A stretch of DNA of 64,000 nucleotides from Nepenthes gracilis. Taxonomy: Eukaryota > Streptophyta > Magnoliopsida > Caryophyllales > Nepenthaceae. Below the pieces are notes generated by a model. The model was not told the origin of the DNA. It saw nothing but the letters and a program-made list of their open reading frames with translations, and did no database searches. This document shows positions 59,980 through 64,000 of this stretch, piece after piece; position 1 is the first letter of the stretch, and each line of letters begins with the position of its first letter. The stretch is taken from assembly GCA_033239525.1 (NCBI GenBank), contig BSYO01000022.1, positions 10,736,923-10,800,922 of the forward strand, read 5' to 3'. Both the position numbers and the translations under genes were made by a program.

Positions 59980-62199
59980 TGTAAAAATTGAAACACGATA
60001 TAAAATTGATTAGATAAAAATTCAAGCATGAGTTTCATAGTGGCAAAAAAAAAATTAATTAGATAAAATATTTTTAATTATTTGAGTTGGATTTATAGAT
60101 ATAGACCAATTATAATTTTATTTTTTAAATTTATTTATTTATTAAATCATATAAAATTACTAGCTAAAAAAATAAAAACAAAAATTTTATAAATAAATAG
60201 TATCTAAAAATATGTAAAATAATATATTTATTTATATGTACACAAATATTTTTAAAATGACATTTTTTAGATCTTATAATTATATCAAATTTTATACTAT
60301 AAAAATTTAAAATTTGTGCTGGATTAATTTAATTTTATTTTTAAATTTTTATATATGAATTAAAAAACAATTATGCCTTAATTTTTTTTAAATAAAAAAC
60401 CAAAATACTTTGTATGGCCCAAACAACACCACGTCAATCCCACTTAGATTATAATTAAAATTTTTAAATTATAATTCCATAATCCTGACCCTAATAAAAT
60501 TATTCAACTACTACCCAACTATATTCATTATTTATTATTTAATTATCTTTTTTTTTAACATATTATTCACCTTATAACCAAGCATAGAAAAGAAGATCTG
60601 ACTGCCATTTGTTATGGTGGCCAAACATCAATATGAAAATAAACCCAAATCTACATAATTTATAAATATATAAAATAATATAAACAAAATATTAGGACAT
60701 TTTCAATAATTTAAATAGTACTACAACTAATCTCAATAAAATTAACTAAAATACCTCAAATAAATAAAATATATCATTTAGAAATTGTTAAAAGTTCATA
60801 TATCTCACTTATTGTAATAAGAGAGAACAAAGTTTTTGTACCCACGATATCCAATAGCAATATGTACCATCTGATATGACCATAACTGACATTAATACTG
60901 ATATTTTTATCAAGGGTGCAACCAGAGTTGAGTTCATATAAAATTTGAGAAATATAAGATAATACTCTAGCTTATAAAACTGCCCACCTGGCCTGCAGTT
61001 AATATAAAATTTGAGAGACATAAGATAAAACTCTAGCTTATAAAACTACCCACCTGGCCTGTAGATGCACTGTTTGCCCACTCATCATGTTTATCCACTC
61101 AATTGTTAAAATTTAAAATTTAAAAATTAAAGAAAGAGATCAGAATAAATATTATAAGGACTTAATACAATTTCCACCCTTCATTTTTCTAATTTTAAAT
61201 CATACCATTGTACAAGGAGGTCAACAAGAGGAAAGGACCATAACAGCTTTCTGGCACTTCTGGTTTCCCAACTGAACCTACAATGAGGAAGAACACACAT
61301 GAGACATCTCACGAAAGGGAGCCTCAGCCCCCAATTAGGAGACCAGCTAGGGCAGTCTAATTTTCTATCATTCATCTACTCCTGATGGTGAGAATTTCTC
61401 TTTAACAATTTGGACGGCTGGATTTTAAAACCCGTTAAATGTGTGATAATACATTTAGGGGTATTACAGCTAATGTGTAATAATGCTAGGTGTCCAAATT
61501 GCAGGATGAAATTCTCACTTCCAGGAGTATTCCAGCACCCCCACCAATTAGATCTAAACAAAAGAGAAGGAAATACCCTTTATTCATGAGAAGCATCTCC
61601 CCAGCAGTGCAGAAAATCAGCGGTCGAGAGTGGGCACAGAGCATTGGATCCTCGCTTGAGTGCCACGGGAAAGGGGTGGGGGCGAAAAAAGAAAAGAAAT
61701 GCAGTTGTGATAGAAAAGGAGTGACAACTAATGGTAATTGAAACTTGGGTAAGCAAAATAAGCTTCTGAAACGGATATAATATCTGAATCATGTTACACA
61801 CACGGTAAGGCAAAGGTAAAAACAATAGTATAGGAGAAAGAAATATGAATTGTATGAATGGAATTCCCTGCTTGGATAATTCTCCCAATTCTCTATGTTA
61901 ATTAATTTGTCACAGCAAATATAGCTCATATTTAACATAGAGGCATCTCCTTGAAGTTCAGTACTCAATATCTTGAGATGTCTCATAATTGAGGACAATA
62001 AGAGATTAAGAATCAAAGCAAGAAGCTAGCAGATAGGAGTTACAATAGAAAGATTTAAAAAAAAAAAAGGAAAAAAAAAACTTATGAAAATTTTTAGAGA
62101 TTATATCAAGAGCAAAAAAATAATTATGCGGCAGCCAGATCAAGATGGGCAGTTGTGGTAGTCATCAAAAGGGATTTATAAACTGGAATTTTTGGATTT
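59980..62199. other. Intergenic between convergent genes
   Basis: Lies between the convergent CRM and helicase genes, so both 3' UTRs should be here. It contains a dispersed-repeat end (about 60860-60930) and a 66-bp tandem duplication (60936-61067). No gene. A minus-strand AATAAA (61579-61584) could serve the helicase transcript, but it is far away and unproven. Confidence 0.45.
60936..61067. repeat. 66-bp tandem duplication
   Basis: Two adjacent copies starting at 60936 and 61002 share ATATAAAATTTGAGA, CTCTAGCTTATAAAACT and CCCACCTGGCCTG; they differ at only a few positions, so the duplication is fairly recent. Confidence 0.9.
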
Positions 62200-64000
62200 T
62201 TACAGAACAGAATACCTGCCGGGTTGTGCAGAACCCGGAAGCGATGTTGCTTGGGTCGTGATATCCTCCAATACCCGTTTCAGTTCTGCTTTTGCCCTCT
62301 TCACGGATTGCTCTGTCGGCCCCTCAATGAACAAGTAGAGCTTCCGCTCCCCAGGCCCCGCAACCTTCCCAGGAGGGAAATGCTGTCCCCGGGTAGTAAT
62401 TGCAGCCCCTGTCCATTCGGAAATCGGGCCCAACGTCTCCTTGTGGGTAACCTTCCACCGAGCACTCTGGGGGAAATCGTTGATCTCCAACTCGGCTTCG
62501 TAATGTTCAGGCATTGCGTCGGCCTGAAGCTTTGCTAAGTTATGATGCAAGTTCATGGCAGCCGCAATTGCAGCCGCTCTTGCTGCCCCGTCACCCTGTG
62601 CAACCGGCAGGATAGATCCAGGCACAGTGCTGATGACACCCGGAAGAGTAACAGGAAGCACACCATTTGTCAGCATCTGGGGATCGGCACCGGAGGGTGT
62701 TATTGAACTACCCGTCACTTTAGAGGCGGCGGCAGCAGCAAAAGCGAGCGCCTGAGCTACAGCTGCCGCCTGTGAGATATCAGCGCCTGCTTTCCGGACA
62801 CCATCGTCTTCATCATCGGAATCCGACTTGTCTTCCTCAAAGCCGTATTCTTTCGCCTGTGCCTTCTTCGCAGCTTTTCTTACTTCATCCTCTTCCTCAT
62901 TGAACTTGAAGCCACTTCCACCATAACCAGTACCATGGGCCTGCTCAAGTCCCTGCTTCACTTTCGCCATGAAACCATCAGCAAGAGCTTTTAGATCTTC
63001 AGGAAGAGGCTGCTCGGACAGCTCTAATGCCTTTACCAGATCCGGTGCATATCTCGCCTCTTCTTCAGATATGAACGTAATAGCATGGCCCTTCCGGCCA
63101 GCACGCCCAGTTCGACCTACCCGATGAACATAATCTTCATAGTGGTTTGGAACATCGAAATTGATTACTAGCTCAAGCTCCTTAACATCGAGACCTCGGG
63201 CAGCGATACTTGTTGCTATGAGCAAGTTACAAATATTACTCTTAAAATCTGAGATAGTAGATTCTCGATCAGTTTGATCTTTAGCCCCATGAAGAGAAAG
63301 GCATGGATAACCATGCTTCAGCAAATCGCGGAACAAAGCATCGCATTTCTCCTGTGTGTGAACGAAAATTAAAATTTTCCCCTTCTCATACCACTCTCCA
63401 AGTATTTCTAACAGTCTCAGAAATCTCTCATTTTCGGGTCTCATCTCAACCATCTGGGTTATGTCCTTGTTCACAACACTCCTTCCACCGACCTGTATCT
63501 CCACAGGTTTATTCAAAATTTTTCGGGCCAAAATTTCAACCTGTCGGGGGAAAGTGGCCGAGAAAAGTACAGTTTGACGGTCAGGCCGAGTATTCTGCAC
63601 AATTCGAGTTATCTGAGGCTCGAAACCCATGTCAAACATCCTGTCCGCTTCATCCATCACCAAGTAAGAGACCCGACGGAGATTTGTAATTTTCCCACCA
63701 CTTGTGCAGAGTATATCTATCATCCTCCCGGGAGTGCAAACAACGATCTCGGCCCCCCTCTTCAGTTCACTTATCTGCTGGGCAACACCTGAACCACCAT
63801 AAACTGGCACGCAGCTCAACCCCACCACCTTGGTGAACTTCTTAATGTCGCTATGAATCTGCTGGACCAGCTCTCGGGTAGGAGCCATAACGAGCCCTAT
63901 GGGCCCATCACCAGGCATTAATGGTGGCTGGTCCTTGATGTGCCTCAGCATCGGCAAGACAAATGCCAGGGTCTTTCCCGATCCAGTTTTTGCAATACCT
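62200..64000 (-). CDS. RH42: DEAD-box RNA helicase, RH42/Prp5 type (C-terminal 599 codons, partial)
   Basis: Nuclear ATP-dependent RNA helicase of the Prp5/DDX46 family, which acts in early spliceosome assembly at the U2-branch-site step. The window holds the helicase core from motif I onward: AKTGSGKT at the right edge, then PTRELVQQ, TPGRMID, VMDEADRMFDMGF, SATFP, ILIFVHTQ, ARGLDVKE and HRVGRTGRAGRKG. The C-terminal region has KFNEEEDEVRKAAKKAQAKE, an acidic SDSDDEDD patch, Ala-rich stretches, and a conserved end HYEAELEINDFPQSARWKV ... GAAITTRGQHFPPG ... PGRYSVL. That tail identifies Arabidopsis RH42 (RCF1) and RH45 from memory. No intron or stop interrupts the 1801 nt. The start and the N-terminal half lie beyond base 64000, so the first in-window candidate start (63957) is not real. 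Confidence 0.93.
   Translation of the reverse strand, partial: GIAKTGSGKTLAFVLPMLRHIKDQPPLMPGDGPIGLVMAPTRELVQQIHSDIKKFTKVVGLSCVPVYGGSGVAQQISELKRGAEIVVCTPGRMIDILCTSGGKITNLRRVSYLVMDEADRMFDMGFEPQITRIVQNTRPDRQTVLFSATFPRQVEILARKILNKPVEIQVGGRSVVNKDITQMVEMRPENERFLRLLEILGEWYEKGKILIFVHTQEKCDALFRDLLKHGYPCLSLHGAKDQTDRESTISDFKSNICNLLIATSIAARGLDVKELELVINFDVPNHYEDYVHRVGRTGRAGRKGHAITFISEEEARYAPDLVKALELSEQPLPEDLKALADGFMAKVKQGLEQAHGTGYGGSGFKFNEEEDEVRKAAKKAQAKEYGFEEDKSDSDDEDDGVRKAGADISQAAAVAQALAFAAAAASKVTGSSITPSGADPQMLTNGVLPVTLPGVISTVPGSILPVAQGDGAARAAAIAAAMNLHHNLAKLQADAMPEHYEAELEINDFPQSARWKVTHKETLGPISEWTGAAITTRGQHFPPGKVAGPGERKLYLFIEGPTEQSVKRAKAELKRVLEDITTQATSLPGSAQPGRYSVL

Overview
This is a plant nuclear genome window, almost certainly from a flowering plant and probably a eudicot. 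The evidence is AT-rich intergenic DNA, long intron-rich genes with GT/AG junctions, plant-only gene families (SCPL20-type serine carboxypeptidase, plant complex I ferredoxin, CML7-type calmodulin-like protein, At3g25440-type CRM protein, RH42-type helicase), and Ty1/copia and Ty3/gypsy-Tat retroelements. I cannot name the species. No rRNA, tRNA or CRISPR array was seen.

Layout. 1-4015: decayed copia polyprotein (minus) between 75-bp direct repeats. 6779-19717: complete 14-exon SCPL20-type gene (plus, 495 aa after splicing) whose introns are packed with repeats, including a solo LTR and a complete non-autonomous LTR element in intron 3. 22091-22567: single-exon gene for a mitochondrial ferredoxin-like protein (plus). 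24290-36047: repeat-rich, gene-free block with several solo LTRs, two of them with near-perfect target-site duplications (TSDs). 36364-36819: intact four-EF-hand calmodulin-like gene (minus). 37518-53455: one degenerate Tat-lineage gypsy element (minus) bounded by a perfect TTTAT TSD. Its pol is split by a 3.4-kb solo LTR, and its 3' region holds three plus-strand units that each have a TATA box. 54155-59979: four-exon CRM-domain gene (plus, 438 aa). 62200-64000: last 599 codons of a Prp5/RH42-type DEAD-box helicase (minus), running off the right edge.

The five host genes belong to unrelated processes (vacuolar or secreted peptidase or acyltransferase, mitochondrial respiration, calcium sensing, organelle RNA binding, pre-mRNA splicing). 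Nothing suggests a cluster or a shared pathway. Everything between them is mainly retrotransposon history: nested insertions, solo LTRs, tandem duplications and fold-back repeats.

I found no convincing new molecular system. The most unusual structures are the triple antisense units inside the Tat element, exon-2 echoes in intron 1 of the SCPL gene, and a solo LTR whose empty site survives next to it as a tandem duplicate.
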